Shown: one piece after another, positions 44,409-52,746 of the stretch
How positions within the stretch are numbered: the stretch's first letter is position 1
How the letters are laid out: each line of letters starts with the position of its first letter
Origin: Haliotispira sp965263485
GTDB lineage: Bacteria; Spirochaetota; Spirochaetia; SP-2023
DNA length: 64,000 nucleotides
Direction of reading: 5' to 3'
Assembly: GCA_965263485.1 (NCBI GenBank)
Contig: CBDHHO010000001.1
Location: 558,001-622,000, forward strand
Translations under genes and position numbers: made by a program
Notes under the pieces: model-generated
Database searches by the model: none
Seen by the model: the letters and a program-made list of their open reading frames with translations, nothing else
Told to the model about the DNA's origin: nothing

Positions 44409-44585
44409 GGTACACGGCACTCAGCAACCGGAAACAGGCCGAGCGCCCTCATCTCCGCCGCCTGAGTGCCGTAGAATTTCGCCTTGAGTGGCCCCTGAGT
44501 TGCGTAGCATTGCAAGCCGAAGAATGAGGCTTAGGAATGCAAGCAGTACCAAAGGGGTACGAAAGGCAGAAATTCAAGGTGTATC
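44409..44585. repeat. Family 2 interspersed repeat, copy 1
   Basis: GGTACACGGCACTCAG near 44409 pairs with CTGAGTGCCGTAGAATTTC at 44462-44480. The element ends in GAAATTCAAGGTGTATC (44569-44585). It is closely similar to 46051-46214. Confidence 0.75.
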
Positions 44586-44607
44586 AAAGGCAAACATCAA
44601 AGGCCCT

Positions 44608-45717
44608 CTACTCTGAAATCGCCGTAAAACGGCCATACCGGTAAGGGACGAAGGCTGTTAAACAGGCAAAATTGATTTCCAAAACATAATTCCCTGTTTT
44701 TACAATGGCTGACATCGTATTTTGGGTCAATGGCAGCATGGCATCGACAAATTCCAGTGACTTAGTGCTGGACAGCAATGCTGGAGTTCCAGAAAAAACA
44801 TGGGCCGTGTTGAGAAAGCGATAATTGGGCTTGCCAATAGATTGAGCAGAACTCTGGAGCCGAAATGCGTATTGCGCTACTGCCGTTAGAGAATCATCCG
44901 TAGGCGCAATCTGTATTAATAGATTTAGGGGAGGAGAAAAACACGGACTATTTGATCCCGGCGGCTGATTCAACGGGAACAACAAACGGGCAGGCAGCAA
45001 ATAAAGCTCATCGGGATTGACTTCGATACCGGAAAATCGGCTGTTTTCGTACTCAGAACCGCTGACACCGGGCTCCTTCCACCCATCCATCCCCCACATG
45101 TAGGGACTGATATAATACTTGCCATCAGTGGGCTGCCGTCCGTTCGACGTTCCGTCGTGCTGAGCGGGAAACCCCGTAGTGGGATAGGCTGCGGTTGTCA
45201 GCATCTGACTTTTGAGATACCGGGCCTGGCCCTGAGATTCTTGAGAAAATACGTGCACGTAATAAGTCTGCCCCGGAATCATAATGCCTGGAGCCTGCGT
45301 TCGGGTATAGTCCACCTCATCTGCCTGACCGTCAAAATCCACCTCGTGCGCACTGTCGATTGCCCGATACTTATCGGTCGCACTGAAATAAATGGACCTC
45401 TGAGACTGCTGCGGACTGAAAGCGCGGGTCAGCCTGGCGGGACTATCCTTTACAGCAGACCACTCGGGTGGAGACTGGCTCTCGCCGACAATAAAATTTA
45501 AAAGGACTTTCTGAGAGACTTTTGTGATGCGGACGGTAAGCAAAAACGCGCGCATACCGATGATACTGCGGCCATCGCTTACATCGGAACTACCGGGTTG
45601 GGTATCCGAAAATTGAATATTCAGAGGCTGGGTAGGGGGCTCGCTGCTCTCCGGACTCTCCGGGGCGGGGCATCCCAGCAGGAGGGCTGGAAAGAGAAGG
45701 AAGAGAAACGGGCGCAA
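44608..45717 (-). CDS. Predicted lipoprotein, function unknown (369 aa)
   Basis: The signal MRPFLFLLFPALLLGCPAPE ends in a lipobox, and a Pro/Ser/Glu-rich linker follows (20-45). The body contains IMIPGQTYYVHVFSQESQG and KYYISPYMWGMDGWKE, suggesting a beta-rich surface domain; no catalytic motif is seen. It is a single gene whose promoter region contains a heptamer tandem repeat. Family not recognised. Confidence 0.7.
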   Translation of the reverse strand: MRPFLFLLFPALLLGCPAPESPESSEPPTQPLNIQFSDTQPGSSDVSDGRSIIGMRAFLLTVRITKVSQKVLLNFIVGESQSPPEWSAVKDSPARLTRAFSPQQSQRSIYFSATDKYRAIDSAHEVDFDGQADEVDYTRTQAPGIMIPGQTYYVHVFSQESQGQARYLKSQMLTTAAYPTTGFPAQHDGTSNGRQPTDGKYYISPYMWGMDGWKEPGVSGSEYENSRFSGIEVNPDELYLLPARLLFPLNQPPGSNSPCFSPPLNLLIQIAPTDDSLTAVAQYAFRLQSSAQSIGKPNYRFLNTAHVFSGTPALLSSTKSLEFVDAMLPLTQNTMSAIVKTGNYVLEINFACLTAFVPYRYGRFTAISE

Positions 45718-45771
45718 AAAGGCCGCAGAAAAATATATTTCCCTGCGGTATAGCCTTGATTCACGGGCCGC

Positions 45772-45813
45772 GATGCGCGATGCGCGATGCGCGATGCGCG
45801 ATGCGCGATGCGC
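45772..45813. repeat. Heptamer tandem repeat GATGCGC x6
   Basis: Six perfect copies of GATGCGC lie 55-96 bp upstream of the lipoprotein start, in its likely promoter region. Copy-number change by slippage is possible. Confidence 0.9.
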
Positions 45814-46050
45814 GAATTTTACTAAATTTGTGTTTCATGGTGCAATACTCCTAGGTATTATTATGCAAAATAATGCATAAAGATGATGTTCTGACGAAAG
45901 TCAGAATGGTCTCAATAAAAGAGCAAACAGAAATTATAGGATAGATTGCTCTCCTTGACAATATACCTTTTCCGGCGGAGGGCAAGAAAATTGTAAGAAA
46001 ATCTCCCAAAATTGGCTTTCCTTGGGAAGCTGTCCTTGACAACTGGCCTA
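45814..46050. other. Intergenic AT-rich stretch
   Basis: No convincing gene. It contains ATTATGCAAAATAATGCATAA, probably lipoprotein promoter DNA, and leads into the family 2 repeat. Confidence 0.4.
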
Positions 46051-46214
46051 GGTACTTCGTACACCTTGAATTTCCAATCTTCGCGCTCAGCTTGAAATTC
46101 TACGACACTCAGCAACCGAAAACAGGCCAAGCGCCTCATCCCCGCCGCCTGAGTGCCGTGGAATTTCTCCATAATAAGAATTGAGGCACGAAAGGCAGAA
46201 ATTCAAGGTGTGCC
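46051..46214. repeat. Family 2 interspersed repeat, complete copy (164 bp)
   Basis: The left end GTACACCTTGAATTTC (46059-46074, preceded by GGTACTTC) and right end GAAATTCAAGGTGTGCC (46198-46214) are inverted. Inside is a second inverted pair, GAAATTCTACGACACTCAG (46087-46105) and CTGAGTGCCGTGGAATTTC. No gene inside. Confidence 0.8.
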
Positions 46215-46233
46215 GCAATCTCAAGAGGTGCCC

Positions 46234-47934
46234 TCAAGTATTTGGGCCAAATACTTGGCCCAAATACTTGGCAATATATAACGGCAAATCATCTGCCACC
46301 AAGCCCAGCCCCAGATCGCCAGCCGCCAAGTCGCCAGCCCGGCGCAGCAGATAACAGGCCAGTCGGCCGGCGGCCCAAGGACTCATGCCTTGGGCCAAAA
46401 GCGAAACGCAGAGACCAGCCAACAAGTCCCCGGTCCCGGCACAGGCCAGACGCGCTGCCCCCCCCGAACAGTGGGCACGGCGACCACCCTGCCCCATCAG
46501 CACATCCGTACTGCCGCTACACAGAATCAGCTGCTCTTCGGCTCCTGCCTCCCCTGCCCTCTTTGCACTCGCCAGGCTGCCAGGCAAAACCTCGGCCAAG
46601 ACCTGTGCAGGAGAACACTCTTTTCCCAGCCAGCGCTGTAGCTCACCACGGTGCGGCGTGACAATGCCGCGCATGGGCACAGCTTCAGGAAGTTTGGAAT
46701 TCTCGCTTGCGGGCCAGCGGCCCGGACTTTTCAGGGAGAGCAAGTACAAGGCATCGGCATCCAGCACCAACGGCACGTCCAGCTGAATCAAGCCCAAAAT
46801 CAACTGCCAAATCGCTTCCATGGTCTGGGACTCTCGGCCCAGGCCGGGCCCGAGCAGCACCGCATCAAAGTTCATTTGCTCACAGCGTTGGAGCAAATAA
46901 TCGCAGCCTGACGTATCGAACACATCCGGACTGGCCTTGTCGGGCAGGTTTTCAGGAATCACAAACAGCGGCCACGGGCTGCGTCCTGCGGCTTTACCCG
47001 GCATGGCCAGGTGAACCAGATCGCAGCCACTGCGCCCGGCGGCCAAAGCCGCGAGCAGCGGGGCGCCGTGATAGGGCCCCCCGCCAACCACCAACAGGCG
47101 ACCGCGCTGGCCCTTGCGGGCCTCAGTGCACAAAGGCGGCAGGCGCAGAAGTTCGCCCGGACCACAGTCGCCGGTCTCCAAGGGCCAAGGCAGGGGAGCG
47201 ATCTGTAACTCGCCGACCTCCGGGCGCAGGGCGGGCTGCGGGCCGCCCTGTATTTCATACATAGACAGCTTGGGTGCATGAAAACTGAGGGTCCGGACGG
47301 CACAAAGCCGGGAAGAAGGCTGAGGTGTCGGGCTATCGGTGTGAGCACCCAGACCGGAAGGGATATCACAGGCCAGCACGGGGGCCAGAGCCCCCTCCCT
47401 TTGCATATGAGAGCAGAGCTTTAATATTTGGGCAACTGCGCCGCGCGGCGCAGTTCCGGTAAAACCGGCACCCAGCAGACAGTCCACCAGCAAAGCAGCA
47501 GGACGCAGCAGAGATTCCAGCGATTGCTGCAGAAGTTCGTTGTCTGAAATGGCGAGGTGGATCGGGATTCCGCGCTCTTGGCACTGCTCGCGAAAGTATT
47601 GGGCCTCCGAGCCATGCTGCCGCGCTGACGAGGCCAGCAACCGAACCAAAAAGCCCTGCCGCTCAAGCTGAAGAGCGGCGGAGTAACCGTCGCCACCATT
47701 ATTACCCGGCCCGCACAGGATGCAGATACTGTGGGCTGAATCAGCCCCTGTTTCGGCGTGCGGAACGGCCATGTGCGCAGCACAAGTGGCTAGGGCCGAT
47801 CCGGCCGCACCCATCAGTTCACGCACGGAGCACCCTAGGGCCTCGGCGTTGCGGTCCAGAACGGCGACCTCTGCTGGGTGCAGTATCCACGGCGATTCAG
47901 ACTCTCTCGGCGGGGATTCGGGGTCAGAAGTCAC
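46234..47934 (-). CDS. nnr: Bifunctional NAD(P)H-hydrate epimerase/dehydratase
   Basis: This metabolite-repair enzyme of 566 residues rescues hydrated NAD(P)H. The N-terminal epimerase (YjeF_N, about 1-240) shows LCGPGNNGGDGYSAALQL, VDCLLGAGFTG and DIPSGLGAHTD. The C-terminal dehydratase (carbohydrate-kinase fold) shows LLGPGLGRESQTM, LVLDADALYL, VTPHRGELQRWLG and the catalytic CAGTGDLLAGL. The last codons overlap a 23-bp dyad (46235-46257, CAAGTATTTGG arms), possibly a terminator. It lies just downstream of the aminotransferase on the same strand. Confidence 0.94.
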   Translation of the reverse strand: MTSDPESPPRESESPWILHPAEVAVLDRNAEALGCSVRELMGAAGSALATCAAHMAVPHAETGADSAHSICILCGPGNNGGDGYSAALQLERQGFLVRLLASSARQHGSEAQYFREQCQERGIPIHLAISDNELLQQSLESLLRPAALLVDCLLGAGFTGTAPRGAVAQILKLCSHMQREGALAPVLACDIPSGLGAHTDSPTPQPSSRLCAVRTLSFHAPKLSMYEIQGGPQPALRPEVGELQIAPLPWPLETGDCGPGELLRLPPLCTEARKGQRGRLLVVGGGPYHGAPLLAALAAGRSGCDLVHLAMPGKAAGRSPWPLFVIPENLPDKASPDVFDTSGCDYLLQRCEQMNFDAVLLGPGLGRESQTMEAIWQLILGLIQLDVPLVLDADALYLLSLKSPGRWPASENSKLPEAVPMRGIVTPHRGELQRWLGKECSPAQVLAEVLPGSLASAKRAGEAGAEEQLILCSGSTDVLMGQGGRRAHCSGGAARLACAGTGDLLAGLCVSLLAQGMSPWAAGRLACYLLRRAGDLAAGDLGLGLVADDLPLYIAKYLGQVFGPNT

Positions 47935-47940
47935 AGAGAG

Positions 47941-49275
47941 CTAGTCATTGTAGTGGTTTAAAAAGTCGGCGATGCCGTCAAAAATCACTTCCAAATCAAA
48001 GATTGGAGGCAGGAACGTGATGCGGAAGTGCTGGTGATCCTTCTGGTTGAAGCCCGTTCCCTGCACCAAAAAAATTTTTTTTTCGTGCAAAAGATTTCGA
48101 GCCAAGGACTCATCATTTGGTACCGGATATATTTTGGGGTCGAGTCTGGGGAAAAAATACAAAGCGCCTGTGGGTTTGACGCAACTAAGCCCCGGAATGC
48201 CGAGAATGCGCTGATGGCAATATTCCAGCTGCTGGTTCAGGCGGCTCTGCGGCAGGAGCAGGTCAGAAATACTTTGGTAGCCACCCAGCGCGGTCTGTAC
48301 GGCATACTGCGCTGGTACATTGGAGCAGAGCCGCATGCTAGAAAGGATATCCAGCCCCTCGATAAAGTCCGAGGCACTGCGCTTGCCGTGGCCGCTGAGT
48401 ATCATCCAGCCGACCCGGAAACCCGGCAACCGATAGGCTTTGGACAAGCCGTTAAAAGTAATGATAAACAGATCATCGCACAGTGAGGCCAAAGGCACGG
48501 CCTTGTGTTCTCCGAAGGTAACCTTTTGATAAATCTCGTCGGCAAAAACCAGCAACTGGTGTTCACGGGCGATCTCCAACAGGCCGAGCAGGGTCTCCTT
48601 CGAATAGACAGCACCGGTGGGATTGTTGGGGTTGATGATGACCAGCGCCTTGCTGCGCGGACTAATCTTGCGGCGGATATCGTCCAGATCAGGACGCCAA
48701 CCCGCCGACTCATCACAGAGATAATGCTGAGGAACACCGCCCGCCAGACTGGTACAGGCCGTCCACAGCGGGTAGTCAGGGCAGGGGATGAGCACCTCCT
48801 CACCATTGTTTAGCAGGGCTTGCAGGGCGATATTGATCAGCTCGGAGGCCCCATTGCCCATGTAAATATCTTCGGTATCGACATCGGGGATACCGAAGAG
48901 CTGAGATTCCTGCATCACGGCCTTGCGCGCCGAAAACAGCCCCTTGGATGTTATGTAGCCTTGGGCACGGGGCGTATTGTGAATGACGTCATGAATGATT
49001 TCCTCGGGTGCGTTAAAGCCAAAGGGATAGGTATTCCCGGTGTTGAGTTCATAAATGCGGTGGCCTTCTTCTTTCATTTGTTGGGCCAGGCGCATGTTTT
49101 CACCACGGATATCATAGCAGACATTATCCAGCTTACGGGATTTGCCAAGGGCGGGATGTTGCTTCCCTTTCAAGGCATTTCGGGTAGTTCGGTCGGCAGC
49201 CTGCCCGCTTGTCCTGCTGTTCCGATTCTGTTCGGGCTTCCGGTTCTTGTCAGGACTGTCTCGGTGCTGCGCCAT
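47941..49275 (-). CDS. Class I aminotransferase (alanine transaminase-like)
   Basis: PLP aminotransferase of about 444 residues. The family core starts near LDNVCYDIRGENMRLAQQMKEEGHRIYELNTG, typical of AlaA-type enzymes, with MGNGASELINIALQAL, INPNNPTGAVYS, FADEIYQKV and the Schiff-base lysine in FNGLSKAYRLPGFRVGW. The first 40 residues are charged and not conserved. ATG 49275 is chosen because AGGTGG lies just upstream. It precedes nnr by 6 bp. Likely transfers between alanine and 2-oxoglutarate, but substrates are not certain. Confidence 0.88.
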   Translation of the reverse strand: MAQHRDSPDKNRKPEQNRNSRTSGQAADRTTRNALKGKQHPALGKSRKLDNVCYDIRGENMRLAQQMKEEGHRIYELNTGNTYPFGFNAPEEIIHDVIHNTPRAQGYITSKGLFSARKAVMQESQLFGIPDVDTEDIYMGNGASELINIALQALLNNGEEVLIPCPDYPLWTACTSLAGGVPQHYLCDESAGWRPDLDDIRRKISPRSKALVIINPNNPTGAVYSKETLLGLLEIAREHQLLVFADEIYQKVTFGEHKAVPLASLCDDLFIITFNGLSKAYRLPGFRVGWMILSGHGKRSASDFIEGLDILSSMRLCSNVPAQYAVQTALGGYQSISDLLLPQSRLNQQLEYCHQRILGIPGLSCVKPTGALYFFPRLDPKIYPVPNDESLARNLLHEKKIFLVQGTGFNQKDHQHFRITFLPPIFDLEVIFDGIADFLNHYND

Positions 49276-49324
49276 TTGTCCACCTAGTGCCAACGTGCCA
49301 ACGGATCTTTGACGTTCGTCTTAG

Positions 49325-49500
49325 GGGAACCTCTAAAAATCCCCCACCACAGAAAGATGCTGCGCCAGACTCGGTCTTTTTCACGGAGCAAAGGTCCTTC
49401 CTTGCAGCAGAGTCTAAGGCCCTGCTTCGATGTGCCATTTACCAGCGCCAGGATAGGTTCAGACTCCCGTTTTCACGGGAGTGATTATCTATGGGCCCTG
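49325..49500. repeat. Family 1 repeat, one-ended copy
   Basis: GGGAACCTCTAAAAATC starts at 49325. The next block, CCCCACCACAGAAAGATGCTG, is shared with the copy at 53849. CACGGAGCAAAGGT matches the reverse of the copy near 63150. A small hairpin ACTCCCG...CGGGAGT lies at 49465-49482. No matching right end is seen. Confidence 0.7.
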
Positions 49501-49519
49501 CCGTTTCTTCGGAGATTTT

Positions 49520-49951
49520 TTAGGACAGGCTCTTACAGACGCAGCCCGAACCGCAGCCTACACTGCGTCCTGTAAGCTCATCCTCTCTCAGTATCCGGGA
49601 GATTTCGGGCTGTATTTTTGGCAAAAATTTCTGACTCAGCGCAAAAATAGCAATGCCCAGCGGCAGACCACTCAGGGACAGTATCACTTGCTGGGCCTGT
49701 GGCAGCACCGGCAGCGAGTGAGCAATCGCAACGATCAGTAAAATGGGCAGCATCAACAACAGAAAAACATCCAACAAACCCCGACCAGATGGGTAGCTAA
49801 CCTCGACCCAAGAGCCTTTTTTCAATTGGGCAGCGTCTGCGGTTTTGACCCAGAAACTGCGCTCTTTTTGCCCCATAAACGAACGTACCGGCTCGGCACT
49901 CAACTGCACTGCATTGCCGGAAATTTCGGTAACTTGTAATTGCTGTATCAT
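49520..49951 (-). CDS. RseC/MucC-like membrane protein
   Basis: About 143 residues. An N-terminal beta domain (QVTEISGNAVQLSAEP, KKGSWVEVSYPSGRG) is followed by two membrane helices (LDVFLLLMLPILLIVAIAHSLP and VILSLSGLPLGIAIFALS). This is the RseC/MucC layout; such proteins assist Rnf-type electron transport and SoxR reduction. The tail has a CGSGCVC cluster. ATG 49951 (MIQQLQV) is chosen. Proximity to nqrF may be relevant. Confidence 0.7.
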   Translation of the reverse strand: MIQQLQVTEISGNAVQLSAEPVRSFMGQKERSFWVKTADAAQLKKGSWVEVSYPSGRGLLDVFLLLMLPILLIVAIAHSLPVLPQAQQVILSLSGLPLGIAIFALSQKFLPKIQPEISRILREDELTGRSVGCGSGCVCKSLS

Positions 49952-49979
49952 AAATAGACTCCTTAATTCCATATTCCGT

Positions 49980-51137
49980 TTAATACACCTGTACGGCAAA
50001 AGTCACAAACGCATAGTTGCCGTTACTCCTCCATTGCGGGCCATCTCCGGTCCAAGCCCCGGTTGATACCGAATTCTCCCGGCCACCCGAATTTTGGGCA
50101 GCTTCTTCACCCCCCGGAGAGCCCTGCTCGTCTGCTTCACGGTAGATTCGTATGGTCAATACCAAGTGCGAAGCATCGGGCGATAGCGAGATATACACCG
50201 GGCGCAGGTTCAATTGCTCATCGCTATACAGCTTATGTACCAGTAAGGTCTGCCAGTTCTGCTGAAAATTGTAGCGATGAGGAAAGCCCCGAGACTGCGC
50301 CGCAAGCAGCTGACCCCGCAGTGAATTCGCGCTGTCGAGACGCAGCTGCTTAATTTGAAACACCGTAGTATTGGCGTTTCGGGTAATGGTGTAGATCCGG
50401 TCCAACACATCCGGCGCCATGCTTTGCTCCTGTGCAAGCATTTCCTGTGCGTTCTGTACTTTGAGCAGCTCTGTCAGCGCGACCTCAAAATCATTTTTAT
50501 CAGTATTCGCAGCACCGGTTTCGGAGGCAAACCCCATCAGTGACATTTTGCCCAAAGCTGCGGCGGAGGACTGTACCGGTGAATCAGCCGTGTTTCGAGC
50601 CGAATCGTTGGGGCCGTCCGATTCGCTGAGCTTATCCAATTGCGTTCCTTCTTCGACAAACAACAGCACATCACCCTGCTCCAAGGCCTGGATCCGAAAT
50701 TTGCGCAGTTCACGGCTTTCCCTGCGCAGCAGGTCCTGCATGATGGAGCGGGCCGTCAGGCCGGAGCGCAGCGAGCCACTGCTGCGCAGAGTTTTCTCAA
50801 ATACCACTCCCCCCCTGCTGTCGCCCAAATGCAGCACCTGCAGCCGGGCCACATACTCACTTTCATCGCGATTCAGATTGTACTCGACTCCGTAGCTGAT
50901 CCCGGCAAAAAAAGCACCGTCTTGAGAGAATCCGAGGCTTTCCCATTCTATAAGGCTTTGCTGAGAGGCATCGTGGCCTGAACGGCTATCCGTGCCTTGC
51001 AAGTTCTGTAATTCCTGGGCAATCATGGCAGGCGGGGCTTGATACTCTACTGCCACAACTGTCGCAATCATTGGTAAGACGGTCAATGCAACGAGCAACC
51101 AGTGTCCCGTTACACGAATTTTTCTATTAATACGCAT
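49980..51137 (-). CDS. Predicted secreted protein (DUF2259-like)
   Basis: An N-terminal signal anchor (GHWLLVALTVLPMIATVVAV, residues 11-30) precedes a 355-residue exported domain. SLGFSQDGAFFAGISYG and YISLSPDASHLVLTIRIY are WD/beta-propeller-like strands seen in DUF2259 proteins of spirochaetes. Ser/Ala-rich linkers occur around 175-205 and 335-360. It is 28 bp upstream of the RseC-like start. No enzymatic motif recognised; family assignment is tentative. Confidence 0.55.
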   Translation of the reverse strand: MRINRKIRVTGHWLLVALTVLPMIATVVAVEYQAPPAMIAQELQNLQGTDSRSGHDASQQSLIEWESLGFSQDGAFFAGISYGVEYNLNRDESEYVARLQVLHLGDSRGGVVFEKTLRSSGSLRSGLTARSIMQDLLRRESRELRKFRIQALEQGDVLLFVEEGTQLDKLSESDGPNDSARNTADSPVQSSAAALGKMSLMGFASETGAANTDKNDFEVALTELLKVQNAQEMLAQEQSMAPDVLDRIYTITRNANTTVFQIKQLRLDSANSLRGQLLAAQSRGFPHRYNFQQNWQTLLVHKLYSDEQLNLRPVYISLSPDASHLVLTIRIYREADEQGSPGGEEAAQNSGGRENSVSTGAWTGDGPQWRSNGNYAFVTFAVQVY

Positions 51138-51260
51138 TGAACTGAATACCCCGATTTCCCCCTCCGTGTCTTTCCCTGCCTGTTTTTGTCGCGCTGAACA
51201 GAAAGCAGCAGGCTGTCAGAGGTCACAATTTTGACAGGAATTGCAATTCTCCGACAGTTC

Positions 51261-51503
51261 TCAGAAGGGCATTTCCATACCCATGGCATTGACCTCTGTA
51301 ACATCGGGCATCCGACTCATCAGATAGCGCTCTACACCCTGCTTCAGAGTCATCATCGACATGGGGCAGCCGTGGCAGGCACCATGCATCTGTACGATCA
51401 CTTCGCCCGTTTCTCTGACTTCCAACAGTTCAATATCACCGCCGTCACCCTGAAGGGCTGGACGTATTTCCTGCAACACTTCATTGACCTCTTCAAACGT
51501 CAT
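51261..51503 (-). CDS. NifU-like C-terminal domain protein (Fe-S scaffold)
   Basis: An 80-residue stand-alone NifU C-terminal domain: VLQEIRPALQGDGGDIELLEV and GACHGCPMSMMTLKQGVE, where the CxxC pair would hold a transient Fe-S cluster in a dimer. It lies downstream of nqrF on the same strand, a [2Fe-2S] protein that could be a client. Length is typical of the short Nfu type. Confidence 0.9.
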   Translation of the reverse strand: MTFEEVNEVLQEIRPALQGDGGDIELLEVRETGEVIVQMHGACHGCPMSMMTLKQGVERYLMSRMPDVTEVNAMGMEMPF

Positions 51504-51532
51504 ACAGATACCATCCTGTGAAAAGCCCTAAA

Positions 51533-51549
51533 GGGCACCTCTAAAATTC
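51533..51549. repeat. Family 1 end overlapping the nqrF stop
   Basis: GGGCACCTCTAAAATTC lies exactly at the end of nqrF; its reverse complement supplies the TAG stop codon after GAA TTT. Confidence 0.75.
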
Positions 51550-52710
51550 ATCATAGTAAATCTTATCCTCAGGAACACCCTGTTCAATCAACGCGGCCGA
51601 ACAGCCTTTAATCATCATCGGGCCGCCACAAAGATAGCCTTCAAAACCCTTCTCGCGAGAAATTTCTTCCTGCATGTAGCGGATCACCACGTGGTCAATT
51701 CGACCTTGGATGATGGCCGACTTGGGACCCCAAAGCTCTTCGTTCCATTCTTCGGGCTCGTTCAGCACCTCATCGGAAAGCGCATAAATGCAGCGAAAAT
51801 TGGCCCATTCTTTTTCTAGAGCACGCATTTCAGCCAGATAGTAAATATCGGCATAATTGCGGCAACCGAAGAAATACCAGACTTCACGGCTGGTCATATT
51901 GCTTTCCTTCATGTGGCGCAGAATGGAGCGGAATGGTGCCATGCCCGAACCACCGCCAATACAGATCATGGTACTGTCATTTTCGTGCAGGTAGAAGTCT
52001 CCAAACGGCCCGATGGCCTGAATGTTCATGCCCGCTTCCAAGTGGTTGTGAATGTAGCAGGTAGCAATACCGCGGCCATCGGGCATAGAGCGCACCAGGA
52101 ATTCAGCGTTCATTTCGTCCGAGGGGGGAGAAGCGATGGAATAAGCACGCATGGTGCTGCCTTTGAACGACATATCGCCTTTGTTCTTTGCTTTATACGA
52201 AGGGATAACCAGTTGCATGTACATACCGGCCTTGAACTTCGTCGGTTTGTCGAGTTTCAGACGCAGTTCCACGATATCGTAGGTCATGGTCCGCTTGCTT
52301 TCCACTACGGCCTGGTATTCCTGAACATTGAACAGTTCTTCGGGAATCTCAATGTCAATGTCTTTTTTGACTTTGACTTGGCAGGCCAGACGCACATTGC
52401 CGGCGACTTCTTCTTCCGACATATAAGGAGCTTCCGTGGGCAGCAGGGGCCCTACATCCGACTTGACCACCGCCTTGCAGGCACCACAGCTTCCCTTCCC
52501 GCCACAGGCAGAAGGAATAAAGATTTTTTCCTGAGACAGGCTGCGCAGCAATGGCGCGCCTCCTTTTATCTTGAGGTCTTTGGTGTGGTTATTGATGTTG
52601 ACAACAACTTCACCGTAGTTGTTGACAATGGCATCCAAAATGGTAATCAACAGACCTAAGACAGCAATAACAGCCCCGACAACCAGCGGCGCCACAATAA
52701 ATTCTCCCAT
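51541..52710 (-). CDS. nqrF: Na+-translocating NADH:quinone reductase subunit F
   Basis: NqrF feeds electrons from NADH to the sodium pump. One N-terminal helix (VVGAVIAVLGLLITILDAI, residues 8-26) anchors a plant-type ferredoxin domain (CGGKGSCGACKAVV, then CQVKV), an FAD domain (RAYSIASPPSD) and an NADH domain (ICIGGGSGMAPFRSIL, YLCGGPMMI). Length 389 is near normal. The end KIYYDEF stops within a family 1 repeat, so the last residues may be lost. nqrA-E are not adjacent, which is unusual. Confidence 0.95.
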   Translation of the reverse strand: MGEFIVAPLVVGAVIAVLGLLITILDAIVNNYGEVVVNINNHTKDLKIKGGAPLLRSLSQEKIFIPSACGGKGSCGACKAVVKSDVGPLLPTEAPYMSEEEVAGNVRLACQVKVKKDIDIEIPEELFNVQEYQAVVESKRTMTYDIVELRLKLDKPTKFKAGMYMQLVIPSYKAKNKGDMSFKGSTMRAYSIASPPSDEMNAEFLVRSMPDGRGIATCYIHNHLEAGMNIQAIGPFGDFYLHENDSTMICIGGGSGMAPFRSILRHMKESNMTSREVWYFFGCRNYADIYYLAEMRALEKEWANFRCIYALSDEVLNEPEEWNEELWGPKSAIIQGRIDHVVIRYMQEEISREKGFEGYLCGGPMMIKGCSAALIEQGVPEDKIYYDEF

Positions 52711-52746
52711 TAGAGCCCTTCCTTGATAAGTCTATGTTGTATTTTG

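Noticed and set aside
44327..44515. 62-aa minus-strand frame next to the retropepsin gene
   Set aside because: It lies mainly in a family 2 repeat; its sequence is explained by the repeat.
45772..45813. Possible CRISPR-like array
   Set aside because: The 7-bp units are contiguous with no spacers, so this is a simple tandem repeat. No CRISPR array or cas gene was seen in the window.
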